26,290 bases of DNA from an archaeon (GTDB taxonomy: Archaea > B1Sed10-29 > JAJSAI01), in contig JAJSAI010000027.1 in the NCBI GenBank assembly GCA_024274695.1, positions 1-26,290 on the forward strand. Reading direction: 5' to 3'. A program made the translations under genes and the position numbers. Shown here in pieces: positions 13,069 to 20,275 of this stretch. Each line of letters starts with the position of its first letter. Position 1 is the stretch's first letter. Under the pieces are notes generated by a model. It had not been told where the DNA came from. It saw nothing but the letters and a program-made list of their open reading frames with translations, and did no database searches.

Positions 13069-15315
13069 GTGATAAAAAGGATAGAGCTCGAGAACTGGAG
13101 GAGCCACGAGAGGACAGTGCTAGAGTTCAGCAGGGGCACGAACGTGCTCGTGGGGATCATCGGTTCTGGGAAGAGCAGTGTCATGAACGCCATGTGCTAC
13201 GCGCTGTTCGGAACGTTCCCTGACCTACAGCAGAGGAGGCTCAAGCTGGACGACGTGATAATGAACAAGCCTTACCAGAAGAAGAGGGCGAGAGTGCTCG
13301 TGGCCTTCGAGCAGGACGGGAAGGAATATACTGTCGAGAGGGTGATAGAAAAAGGAAAGGGGAGTGTGGAAAACTTTTTCAGGGAGAACGGTGTCCTGAT
13401 AGAAGGTCCTAATTCTAAGAGGGTGACTGAAAAGGTTTCTGAAGTGCTCGGGATATCCTACGAGCTGTTCTCTAAAGCAGTCTACTCCGAGCAGAACAAC
13501 CTGGAGTACTTCCTGGAAATCCCCCGGGGCCAGAGGAGGCAGAAGATAGACGAGCTGCTGGGAATAACCCGGCTGGAGAGAGCGCGTAAGAACAGTTCCA
13601 AGGCTGTTAGGGAGCTAAAGCAGAGGATCGAGATCCTGGAGGAGGAGGCGGCGAGGGCACCCTCAGAAGAGGAGGTGGCCCGGAAGAGGGAGGAGGTCAG
13701 CGCTCTCGAGCGCGCCATCCGGGAACTGGAGGATAGGGAGGCGATGCTCGGGAAGGAGCTCAGGATCGCGGAAAAGCGGTTGGAGGAAGAAGAGAGGAGG
13801 GAAAAGGAGCACTCGCGGCTGTCGATGGAGCTCAAGAGAGAAGAGGGAAGAGCCCTTGCCCTGAAGGAAAAGGCTTCGGGCAGTAGCAGGCCTGAAAAAG
13901 AGGTCAGGGAAGACCTTGAACGTGTGAGAAGAGAAATAGAAACGGCGAGGGACGCTGAAGAGAAGAGGAAAGCGCTTGAAAGGGAAGCATCAAGGCTCAA
14001 GGGAGTGATCAGCTCCCTGGAGGAAGAGGCTGAAGAGATAAAAGAAGAGATGCAGGGCCTACCCGATCCTGAAAGGGTAAAGGCCAGGGCAAAGGATCTG
14101 GAAGAGGCCCTGGTGAAAGCGAAGACCGAGAGAGAATCCGCCCTGACGAGGGCAAGAGAGATTGTTAAGGAGATAGAAATGCTCTCGGGAAAGGACACCT
14201 GCCCGTTGTGCGGCAGCAGGGTCCAGGACCCTGAAAGGATAGTGAAAGAAAAAGAGGCTGAACAGAAAGCGCTTGAGGAAAAGGCAAGAGAACTGGACAG
14301 GAGGATAGCCTCTCTCTCCAGAGAAAAAGAAGCAGTGGAACGGGACACGCGCAGGGCGTCACGCAGGCAGTTCCTCGCGAGCAGGCTTCTGAGGATAGCG
14401 GAAGAGGCCAGGCTAAAGCGCGAGGAACTCAGGAAAGCTGAAGAGGCACTTGCAACACTGAAAGCAGGGGACGTGAGCGCACTATTGCAAGAAGAGTCCC
14501 GGCTACTGAAAGAGCTTGAGATCGCGAAGGCGAAAACAGAGTACCAGGAGGCTGTTAAACGGATAGAAACCCTGAAGAAGGAGATTGAGAAACTCGGGCA
14601 CGATCCAGGCAGACTGGAAAGAGTGAGGAGAACGTGCGAGGACCTGAGGGCCCAGCACGCTAGAACCGTGCAGGAGATAACTGGAGAAAAAAGACTTCTC
14701 CTGGAAAAGAAGCAGGCCCTGGAGAGGCTTGAAAAGGAGAGAGCAGGGGCACTGAAGGCCCTGGAGGAAAAGAAGGCGTGCGAGAAGGCGATCTCACGGT
14801 TCCTGTTCCTCGAGAGAGTGTTGGCAGCAGGCCAGGATCAGCTGAGGAAAGAGTTCATAGCAGAGGCCAACGAGGCTCTGAAGGAAGTCTGGAAGAGGAT
14901 ATACCCCTACGAGGACTACCAGAGCCTGAAACTGGATGTTGAAGAAGGGGATTACATCCTAAAACTGCTGACCAGAGGAGGGGAGTGGGTTAACGTGGAG
15001 GGAATAACCAGCGGGGGAGAAAGGAGTATCGCGTGCCTTGCCCTCAGGATAGCCCTCTCTTTCGTGCTGGCCAGGAACCTGAGCTGGCTGGTCCTGGACG
15101 AGCCCACCCACAACCTTGATAGGAACTCTGTCAGGGAGCTTGCGAGAACACTCAGGGAAAGCCTGCCGCAGATAGTAGAACAAGTGTTCATAATAACCCA
15201 CGACGAGGAACTAGAGGCCGCTGCGAGCGGGACATTGTACGTGCTGGACAGGAAAAAAGAAGAGGACGAGCCCACAAGGGTAAAAAAAGAGGTCTTACAA
15301 GACCTGCTGTTTTGA
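13069..15315 (+). CDS. rad50: DNA double-strand break repair ATPase Rad50
   Basis: Rad50 is the SMC-like ATPase that works with the Mre11 nuclease in end processing. The 748-residue protein has Walker A GIIGSGKSS (29-37), a Q-loop VYSEQNN, a long coiled coil interrupted by the zinc-hook CPLC near residue 378, then a second coiled coil, signature TSGGERS near 647, Walker B LVLDEPTHNLD near 675 and a final ITHDEE switch. All motifs are present; the coiled coils are somewhat short compared with the usual 850-900 residues. The start is GTG, placed about 26 nt after the AT box. Mre11, which usually sits next to Rad50 in archaea, is not encoded in the window, while HerA and NurA lie a few kb downstream on the other strand. 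Confidence 0.95.
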   Translation: MIKRIELENWRSHERTVLEFSRGTNVLVGIIGSGKSSVMNAMCYALFGTFPDLQQRRLKLDDVIMNKPYQKKRARVLVAFEQDGKEYTVERVIEKGKGSVENFFRENGVLIEGPNSKRVTEKVSEVLGISYELFSKAVYSEQNNLEYFLEIPRGQRRQKIDELLGITRLERARKNSSKAVRELKQRIEILEEEAARAPSEEEVARKREEVSALERAIRELEDREAMLGKELRIAEKRLEEEERREKEHSRLSMELKREEGRALALKEKASGSSRPEKEVREDLERVRREIETARDAEEKRKALEREASRLKGVISSLEEEAEEIKEEMQGLPDPERVKARAKDLEEALVKAKTERESALTRAREIVKEIEMLSGKDTCPLCGSRVQDPERIVKEKEAEQKALEEKARELDRRIASLSREKEAVERDTRRASRRQFLASRLLRIAEEARLKREELRKAEEALATLKAGDVSALLQEESRLLKELEIAKAKTEYQEAVKRIETLKKEIEKLGHDPGRLERVRRTCEDLRAQHARTVQEITGEKRLLLEKKQALERLEKERAGALKALEEKKACEKAISRFLFLERVLAAGQDQLRKEFIAEANEALKEVWKRIYPYEDYQSLKLDVEEGDYILKLLTRGGEWVNVEGITSGGERSIACLALRIALSFVLARNLSWLVLDEPTHNLDRNSVRELARTLRESLPQIVEQVFIITHDEELEAAASGTLYVLDRKKEEDEPTRVKKEVLQDLLF

Positions 15316-15324
15316 GGTTAGTGA

Positions 15325-15369
15325 GTTATATATACTATTTTTGATACAAAAACAATGGTGAAATAGTAT
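15325..15369 (+). promoter_or_regulatory. Promoter and inverted repeat of the relBE-like module
   Basis: TTATATATA (about 15327-15335) is a TATA candidate. ATACTATTT at 15332-15340 is exactly inverted as AAATAGTAT at 15361-15369, which includes the first two bases of the antitoxin ATG. The dyad could be an operator for autoregulation, or an RNA stem over the start codon with GGTG in the loop. Confidence 0.45.
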
Positions 15370-15601
15370 GAATATTAATATAAAACTCGAAGGGATTCTT
15401 GAGAAAATAATAGAAAACGCGATAAAAAAGGGGCTGGTTAAAACGAAAGCAGAAGCGGTGAGACTAAGCGTGCTGGAGCTGGGAAAAGAGTACGGACTAT
15501 TAGAAGAACCTGAGCTTAACGAGAAGACCATCCGAGAACTAAGAAAAAGAGAAAAGCAAAAGCCCGTGAAGGCCAAATCTTTAAATGAGTTATTCAGGTG
15601 A
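15368..15601 (+). CDS. relB: Antitoxin of a RelBE-like toxin-antitoxin pair
   Basis: The 77-residue protein has an N-terminal strand-helix-helix pattern (INIKLEGILEKIIENAIKKGLVKTKAEAVRLSVLELGKEYGLLE) like a ribbon-helix-helix antitoxin, and a disordered charged C-terminus (ELRKREKQKPVKAKSLNELF) that would wrap around the toxin. Its 3' end overlaps the toxin gene by 17 bp, a common arrangement. Ribosome-binding GGTGA lies about 7 nt before the ATG. Its base composition is clearly richer in A+T than rad50, which fits recent acquisition. The symbol is by analogy; the exact antitoxin subfamily is not certain. Confidence 0.78.
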   Translation: MNINIKLEGILEKIIENAIKKGLVKTKAEAVRLSVLELGKEYGLLEEPELNEKTIRELRKREKQKPVKAKSLNELFR

Positions 15602-15863
15602 GCCTTTGTACGAACTTTATTATCATAAGGCAGTCAAAAAAGAAATAATAAAGCATTGTAAAAAGAATAAGAACCTAGAAACAGCTATCAGAAAGAAGAT
15701 AAAACAGATTCTTAAAAACCCGTATCAATTCAAACCCCTGAGAAAACCTCTTCAAAACAAGAGAAAAGTTCACATTCTCTCGTGCTATGTGTTGATATAT
15801 TCTATAAAAGACGGGAAAGTAATCTTAGAAAAATTCGGGCACCATGATGAGGTTTACAAGTGA
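15585..15863 (+). CDS. relE: RelE/ParE-family toxin
   Basis: The 92-residue protein ends with the RelE core: KKIKQILKNPYQFKPLRKPLQNKRKVHILSCYVLIYSIKDGKVILEKFGHHDEVY, described here as helix, then PLRKPL strand, YVLIYSI strand and FGHHDEVY. RelE toxins cleave mRNA on the ribosome, whereas ParE relatives poison gyrase; the archaeal HHDEVY ending is typical of the RelE side. The long basic N-terminal helix (KAVKKEIIKHCKKNKN) is also typical. It overlaps the antitoxin gene by 17 bp. The ATG at 15585 has no clear ribosome-binding site of its own and is probably translated by coupling. Confidence 0.85.
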   Translation: MSYSGEPLYELYYHKAVKKEIIKHCKKNKNLETAIRKKIKQILKNPYQFKPLRKPLQNKRKVHILSCYVLIYSIKDGKVILEKFGHHDEVYK

Positions 15864-15868
15864 ACTGT

Positions 15869-16069
15869 TCACAGGACCTTCTCTTTTGAGAGCCTCACCA
15901 GGTACCCTGCCGCTATGTTCCTAGGGGTCTTTGACTGGAACACTCCCATTTCCTTGAGCACCTGCTTGTTGTGCTCGAAGTCTGTTGTGAACTTGTCCGG
16001 GAACCTTCTCTTCAGTTCCTTTATCTTGTTCGTGAGGCTAGTGTTTCTCTGCTTCCCCAATCTTCTCAC
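15869..16069 (-). CDS. rps17e: Ribosomal protein eS17 (S17e)
   Basis: The 66-residue protein contains the diagnostic core of S17e, ELKRRFPDKFTTDFEHNKQVL, and the ending PRNIAAGYLVRL, corresponding to the family's RNRIAGYITRL. It is a small-subunit ribosomal protein shared by archaea and eukaryotes. The longest frame starts at GTG 16069. A TTG at 16060 preceded by GGGTGA gives a protein beginning MGKQRN, closer to the usual N-terminus. Either way it overlaps the end of rpoK (by 32 or 23 bp) and is translated from the same mRNA. Confidence 0.93.
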   Translation of the reverse strand: MRRLGKQRNTSLTNKIKELKRRFPDKFTTDFEHNKQVLKEMGVFQSKTPRNIAAGYLVRLSKEKVL

Positions 16070-16268
16070 CCTTTATGTTGTAATACTCTACTTTCCCGTT
16101 CGGGTATTCTCTTATTATCGAGAAGGGCAGCACGCCCTTCCTCATCTCTTCCTTGGCTATTTCAGGGGCCTCCATCCCCTTCTTCACTCTTATCAGGGGA
16201 GGCGCTCCCCTTGAAAGCTGTAGTACTCTGACACCTACTACCCTAGCAATCTCAAAACGAGTGAGCAT
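16038..16268 (-). CDS. rpoK: DNA-directed RNA polymerase subunit K
   Basis: RpoK is the archaeal counterpart of bacterial omega and eukaryotic Rpb6 and stabilises the polymerase clamp region. The sequence begins MLTRFEIARVVGVRVLQLSRGAPPLI, matching the family's LTRYEKARIIGARALQLxxGAPxLI. It continues with AxEEMRKGVLPFSIIREYPNG, the conserved C-terminal strand. The frame extends to a TTG at 16283, but GGAGGGTGG directly before the ATG at 16268 makes this the start. A TATA-like TTTTTAAACC near 16309-16320 lies further upstream on the minus strand. It overlaps and precedes the eS17 gene. Confidence 0.94.
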   Translation of the reverse strand: MLTRFEIARVVGVRVLQLSRGAPPLIRVKKGMEAPEIAKEEMRKGVLPFSIIREYPNGKVEYYNIKGEKIGEAEKH

Positions 16269-16369
16269 CAAGCCACCCTCCAAAGAACCGGAAAGTATTC
16301 TAACAAAAGCGGTTTAAAAAGGTTTCTGAACCCGGCGGGAGGAACAACCGCTCGCTATCCCTCCGAGTG

Positions 16370-17833
16370 TTACAGGAAAGCTCCCGCATCCTTCTTCTCT
16401 TTTTCCTGCTTCTCCTCGTATTCCCGGGTCGCCTGTTCAAAGTCTTTCCCGAGCCCTCCCTCTCTTGACCTCCGCTTCCTGATTTTCAGGAAGAGAGGGA
16501 AGTTCACGGCTTCTCCCACGAGAATGCCTTCCCCGACCCTAAGGCTCGTGATGCTGTCCAGGGTGCTCTGGTCTATTCCCTCGCTGGACTCTCCTATGTG
16601 CTTCAGGTCGTACGGGTTCGTTACCCTGAGGATCAGCTGGGTGTTGCACTGGGAAAGGGCGGTGGTGCTGAGCCTGACAGGCCTCTGGCTCACCAGGCAC
16701 AGGCTCGCCCCGAACTTCCGGCCTTCTCTTGCTATGGTCTCTATTATCCCCCTGCTGATGCTGCTGGACTCGTTCCCCGCAAAGTTATGCGCTTCTTCCA
16801 CAAAAAGCACGAACGGAGGAATCCTCCCATCCCTCCTGGCCCAGAAGAGGTTCCTGGAAACCCATGCCCCAAGCACTTGTTTCTTGTACAGGTTGGTCTC
16901 GCTCGCAAGGTTTATCACGCTAAGTGCTCCTGGCCTGGCAAGATCCTCCACAGAGATGTTTCCTGTCCTGTCAAACAATCCTGTCCCAGCGAGCTGCTCC
17001 AGCCACGCGTTCAGGGCCCTGGCTGTGGATCCTCCGACCTTTTGCTCGACAGCGTCCATGACATCGGCCAGGTCGTACGGGCCTGATCCTGCGGACTGTC
17101 TCGCCCGCAGGTCCGCGAGCACTCCCCCAAGCTCTCTTTTCTGGACTTCTGTCATTCCAGGCATGAAAAGGGAATAGTCTGACACGGTCAGGCTTGGGAC
17201 TGGGATCCTGACGTTCTCGTAAACCCTTGTCCGGGAGGCGTACGCAGGGTCTTCAGCGAATCCAGTGTACTCTCCGTGCACGTCCAGCACTATCACGGCT
17301 GGCCTCGCCTGCTCCCGGTCCAGCAGTTCTTCTATCATCACGCTCACCGCGTACGATTTCCCTGCCCCTGACATGGCGAGGACCGCGACGTGCTTCTGGA
17401 ACATCTTGCTGAGGCTTACCCTTACCGGAATCCCATGATGCTCCAGAGAGCCCAGGTGCAGGCCGTTCGGGTCAAAACCGAGGAACCTTTCCAGTTCTTC
17501 AGCCGAGGCGACGCGGACTTCTGATCCCGGAGAGACGGCCTGGAAGGGCCTTCTTATGCCCTCTTCAGATAGAACCCCGTATACCCTGACCCTGGCGGTC
17601 TCAAGCTCCCAGTCCCTGGCAGGAAGCTTTTCGGGGATCGAGCCAGACCTTTTCATGGTCTCCGGGCTCTCGTAGTACCTGTTGCTCCGGTAGACCTCTG
17701 TAACCATCCCGATGACAGTGCCGTCCTGTGAGTCCACGGCCACGAACATGTTCTTCTTCACTGGCTCAGAGGCCACGAAGTAGTATTCGAGCGTGCTCGG
17801 GCTCGAGTCCAGTGACAAAACCCTACCGATCAT
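16370..17833 (-). CDS. herA: HerA DNA translocase/helicase
   Basis: HerA is a hexameric bipolar DNA helicase that works with NurA (and with Mre11-Rad50) in DNA end resection. The 487-residue protein starts with a HAS-barrel (residues 1-110), then has Walker A LAMSGAGKS (152-160), a VLDVHGEYTGF segment, Walker B FVLFVEEAHNF, and the arginine-finger-containing SQRPVRLSTTALSQCNTQLILRVTNPYD segment. The C-terminus is charged. The ATG at 17833 follows an AGTGAT sequence 3 nt upstream. HicA ends 10 nt upstream. A second copy of the first codons (MIGRV) lies upstream of hicB right after nurA, suggesting that nurA and herA were once adjacent. Confidence 0.95.
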   Translation of the reverse strand: MIGRVLSLDSSPSTLEYYFVASEPVKKNMFVAVDSQDGTVIGMVTEVYRSNRYYESPETMKRSGSIPEKLPARDWELETARVRVYGVLSEEGIRRPFQAVSPGSEVRVASAEELERFLGFDPNGLHLGSLEHHGIPVRVSLSKMFQKHVAVLAMSGAGKSYAVSVMIEELLDREQARPAVIVLDVHGEYTGFAEDPAYASRTRVYENVRIPVPSLTVSDYSLFMPGMTEVQKRELGGVLADLRARQSAGSGPYDLADVMDAVEQKVGGSTARALNAWLEQLAGTGLFDRTGNISVEDLARPGALSVINLASETNLYKKQVLGAWVSRNLFWARRDGRIPPFVLFVEEAHNFAGNESSSISRGIIETIAREGRKFGASLCLVSQRPVRLSTTALSQCNTQLILRVTNPYDLKHIGESSEGIDQSTLDSITSLRVGEGILVGEAVNFPLFLKIRKRRSREGGLGKDFEQATREYEEKQEKEKKDAGAFL

Positions 17834-17843
17834 GGGATATCAC

Positions 17844-18074
17844 TCAAACGTATTTTTCAAATTCTTTGGGATCTATCCTTGCGAGCTTGAGGGCTCCAAG
17901 CAGTGTTCCTTTCTTGAGGGACTTGTGCAAGGGAACAACCGTTCCTATTTTTCCTTGTTCTGTTTCTTTTGACAACCGAACGTGGCTTCCTTTCCTGCCA
18001 CTTATTTTGAAACCAAAATGATTACAGAGTATCCTAACAACCTTTTCCCCGGAAAGTCCTTTAAGTTTTGACAA
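17844..18074 (-). CDS. hicA: HicA-family mRNA interferase toxin
   Basis: HicA toxins are small double-stranded-RNA-binding-fold proteins that cleave mRNA. The sequence LSKLKGLSGEKVVRILCNHFGFKISGRKGSHVRL (read in outline) carries the catalytic GSHVRL histidine, followed by VVPLHKSLKKGTLLGALKLARI, the usual second half. Length (76 residues) is normal. The frame can extend to GTG 18092, but GGGAGGAG just before the TTG at 18074 gives the standard MSKL-type N-terminus. It overlaps the end of hicB by 14 bp. It separates herA from nurA. Confidence 0.9.
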   Translation of the reverse strand: MSKLKGLSGEKVVRILCNHFGFKISGRKGSHVRLSKETEQGKIGTVVPLHKSLKKGTLLGALKLARIDPKEFEKYV

Positions 18075-18285
18075 CCCTCTCCTCCCCGGCACGTACTTCG
18101 AACGTTGTTAGTAGAGTGGGACTTTCTTCGGGCAGGGGAAATTCTTCTAGATACAGTTCAGTAGCCTCTTTAAGGTTCTTGACAGCCTCTTCTATGGTCT
18201 TTCCTTGGCTAACGGTTCCCACTTCAGGGCACTCTGCCACGTACATATCCTCTTCCTTGTGTATCACGGCAGTCAGGACAACCAT
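18061..18285 (-). CDS. hicB: HicB-family antitoxin
   Basis: The 74-residue protein shows the HicB partial RNase H fold: VVLTAVIHKEEDMYVAECPEVGTVSQGKTIEEAVKNLKEATELYLEEF, described as strand, PEVGTVSQGKTxxEA turn and helix. It is the short form without a C-terminal DNA-binding domain, so autoregulation may be weak or need HicA. It lies upstream of hicA, the reverse of the E. coli hicAB order but common in archaea and cyanobacteria. Directly upstream is a 20-codon remnant that starts like HerA and overlaps the hicB start. Confidence 0.92.
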   Translation of the reverse strand: MVVLTAVIHKEEDMYVAECPEVGTVSQGKTIEEAVKNLKEATELYLEEFPLPEESPTLLTTFEVRAGEERVVKT

Positions 18286-18338
18286 GCTTTACACCACATT
18301 CTCTTCTGCTTTTCCAGGTTAATAACCCTGCCGATCAT
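18276..18338 (-). pseudogene. Remnant of a herA 5' end between nurA and hicB
   Basis: An ATG at 18338, 6 nt after the nurA stop, opens a 20-codon frame beginning MIGRVINLE. The real herA begins MIGRVLSLD. The preceding GGTGATGATC also resembles the AGTGATATCCC before herA. The frame runs into the hicB start and stops. It looks like the leftover 5' end of a herA allele that was once directly downstream of nurA. Confidence 0.6.
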
Positions 18339-18343
18339 GATCA

Positions 18344-19231
18344 TCACCTGAAAGGCCTTCTTTCCCTCCGGAGCGAGAGGCCCTGGTCTGTCCAGTACGC
18401 TTCCGCTTCTTTTAACCCTATCTTTGCCCTGAGGTCAGCCTCTATTATCGGCGCGGGTATCCCGTAGTCAGGAGAGACCGTGAGGCTGGCCAGCCATGCC
18501 GCCAGATCCTCTGGCCCGTACCTCCCGTTATCGTAGTACTCCACGCGCACGGGCATGTCATTGTTGGGCCGGTAGTAGAAGAACCTTATCCGCTCAGCAT
18601 GCTCTTCCGGAACATCCGAGAGTATTGGGTGTTCCCTGGAGTGCTTGGAGTAAGCGAAGGACTCGGTCATCTGCCCCGGGCCCAGCTTGTGCGCTAGCAC
18701 CAGCGTGTCGTTTTTTCCGGTGAGCGTGCTCGCTCTGGAATCCTCCACGATTCCTGCCAGCGTTTTCCCCTGCGCGGCGCGCGAGTATAGTTCCACGTAC
18801 TCTCCCAGCACCTGCTCGTACAAGCTCTTTCCCGCGCCCCAGGGCTTGTCCTGGGGCTGCATCACGAGCGACCCGTCGAGCAGGATCATGTCCGCGCGCC
18901 CGCAGGCGTCCAGCGCGCGGGAAACCTCTTTCCTGAGCCTGTGCAAGCCAGGAACGTCAAGCTCGTCCGCGATCACGGCAGGCTCTCCCAGGCCCAGGTA
19001 CTCTGTTCTTTTAAGGATTCCTCTCTCGTATTCCATGACGGCAGCCACTGTTCTGAGGAGGATTAGGGTCACGCCAGGAAGTTTTCGGACGCTGATCCCC
19101 CCGTCCACTCCCGCGACAGTTCCCGAGAACGGTTCGTCGGGAATGTTCAAAACGCGCACGCTGAGGGCTGATGCTGCTGCTTCGTGCTCTCTTCTTATCC
19201 TTTCTATCAGCTGGGGGATCATGCGTGTCAT
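18344..19231 (-). CDS. nurA: NurA 5'-3' nuclease
   Basis: NurA is the nuclease partner of HerA in DNA end resection. The 295-residue protein has the RNase H-like metal site: GVDGGISV near residues 41-48 with Asp43, and DMILLDGSL near 114-122 with Asp119. The conserved C-terminal YYDNGRYGPEDLAAWLASLTVSPDYGIPAPIIEAD segment (outlined) is also present. The open frame extends much further upstream, but only as the antisense of the phosphoesterase gene; the ATG at 19231 is the family start. An AT box (CTTTTTTAC on the minus strand, about 19248-19256) lies upstream. The stop is followed at once by the herA remnant and hicB. Confidence 0.92.
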   Translation of the reverse strand: MTRMIPQLIERIRREHEAAASALSVRVLNIPDEPFSGTVAGVDGGISVRKLPGVTLILLRTVAAVMEYERGILKRTEYLGLGEPAVIADELDVPGLHRLRKEVSRALDACGRADMILLDGSLVMQPQDKPWGAGKSLYEQVLGEYVELYSRAAQGKTLAGIVEDSRASTLTGKNDTLVLAHKLGPGQMTESFAYSKHSREHPILSDVPEEHAERIRFFYYRPNNDMPVRVEYYDNGRYGPEDLAAWLASLTVSPDYGIPAPIIEADLRAKIGLKEAEAYWTDQGLSLRRERRPFR

Positions 19232-19245
19232 ATTCTGACCGGCAG

Positions 19246-19256
19246 GGTAAAAAAGG
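19246..19256. promoter_or_regulatory. Shared AT box between nurA and phosphoesterase
   Basis: GGTAAAAAAGG lies 15-25 nt from the nurA ATG and about 27 nt from the GTG at 19278. It is the only AT-rich box in this 46-bp divergent gap. The fit is better for the plus-strand gene. Confidence 0.35.
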
Positions 19257-19277
19257 GTTTCCAACCCAGATAAGAGC

Positions 19278-19928
19278 GTGGCAAGGAAACTGAAAAAGGT
19301 CTTTGGAGCCCCAGCATGCGTCCTGGGAAACAGGCTTGTGATTGCTGACCTGCACGTTGGGATAGAGAAGGAACTGGCAAAGGAGGGTATTCGGGTCAGG
19401 GTAGACCCTTCCCCGATGCTCGAGGAGATCCTCAGGCTCCTGAACCTGACCAGGGCAAGAGAACTGCTTGTGCTCGGGGACTTGAAGCACGACGTGTACG
19501 GGGCGTCATGGCAGGAGAGAAAAGCCCTGCAGGAGTTCGTGGAAAACATTCCCGTTCCTGTGACATTGTTCAAGGGAAACCATGACGGCGGGATAGAGGA
19601 ATGGCTTGACATCCCGGTTGTCCAGCCCCAGGGGAAAAGGGTCCTGGGATACTGGCTGTTGCACGGGCACGCCAGGCCTCCTGAGGAAGAAAAGGGTCCT
19701 TTCCTGGCAGCACACTCTCACCCCGCTCTGTCTTTCCAGGATCCCTTCGGTGGCGTCAGCGTAGAGAAGGTCTGGGTGGAACAGGAAGACTTAATAATCA
19801 TGCCCGCGTTTAATCCCCTGATAGGAGGAAGTGATGTCAGGAAAGGGATTGCCGGACCCATGAAAAAATACTATGACCCGAAAAAGGCGAGGTTGTTCCT
19901 GTTGGACGGCTTGGAGGTCAGCGTATGA
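19278..19928 (+). CDS. Metallophosphoesterase, COG1407 (ICC-like)
   Basis: The 216-residue protein carries all calcineurin-type metal motifs: ADLHVG (Asp24, His26), LGDLKHD (Asp68), KGNHDGG (Asn101, His102), LLHGHARP and AAHSHP. These place it in the COG1407 family, close to the DNA-ligase-associated phosphoesterases of bacteria. Substrate unknown. It should not be mistaken for Mre11: it is much shorter and lacks the capping and Rad50-binding regions. It starts with GTG, leaderless-compatible with the AT box near 19250, and its stop overlaps the pth2 ATG (ATGA). Confidence 0.9.
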   Translation: MARKLKKVFGAPACVLGNRLVIADLHVGIEKELAKEGIRVRVDPSPMLEEILRLLNLTRARELLVLGDLKHDVYGASWQERKALQEFVENIPVPVTLFKGNHDGGIEEWLDIPVVQPQGKRVLGYWLLHGHARPPEEEKGPFLAAHSHPALSFQDPFGGVSVEKVWVEQEDLIIMPAFNPLIGGSDVRKGIAGPMKKYYDPKKARLFLLDGLEVSV

Positions 19929-20269
19929 AGCAAGTGATCGTGGTCAGGAAGGACCTGAAGCTCCCTAAGGGGAAGCTCGCTGCCCAGGCCGCGCACGCTG
20001 CGGTGGCTGCCGCGGACCTCGCGAGGAAAAAGTGTCCTGAAAAGTGGAAGAAGTGGAAGCAGGAGGGCATGGCAAAGATAGTCGTGTACGTGGCCGACAA
20101 GAAAGAACTGTTCGAGCTAAAGGAAAGGATTCCTGACAAGATACCGAAGGCAGTGATAACGGACGCTGGAAGGACGGTCGTGGCCCCCGGGACCGTGACG
20201 TGCATGGGAATAGGGCCCTGGGACGAGGAAGAGCTTGACAAGTACACGGGAGAACTGAAACTGGTGTGA
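19925..20269 (+). CDS. pth2: Peptidyl-tRNA hydrolase, Pth2 type
   Basis: Pth2 releases tRNA from peptidyl-tRNA that drops off ribosomes. The 114-residue sequence is typical: KQVIVVRKDLKLPKGKLAAQAAHAAVAA with the conserved lysines and QxxHA, KIVVYVADKKEL, ITDAGRTVVAPGTVTCMGIGP with the catalytic Asp, and the final LDKYTGELKLV. Length and motifs are complete. Translation is coupled to the preceding phosphoesterase by a 4-nt overlap, and the next small gene starts 6 nt downstream. Confidence 0.96.
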   Translation: MKQVIVVRKDLKLPKGKLAAQAAHAAVAAADLARKKCPEKWKKWKQEGMAKIVVYVADKKELFELKERIPDKIPKAVITDAGRTVVAPGTVTCMGIGPWDEEELDKYTGELKLV

Positions 20270-20275
20270 TGCCGT

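Noticed and set aside
13482-14348. Long antisense reading frame inside rad50
   Set aside because: It is a serine/leucine-rich mirror of the Glu/Arg-rich coiled-coil codons, with no start signal or known domain.
19232-19612. N-terminal extension of NurA
   Set aside because: The extra frame is antisense to the conserved phosphoesterase gene; NurA homologues begin at the MTRM position and a promoter-like box lies just upstream of it.
19278-19928. The phosphoesterase as Mre11
   Set aside because: It has the metal motifs of the superfamily but is only 216 residues, lacks the Mre11 cap and Rad50-binding regions, and fits COG1407.
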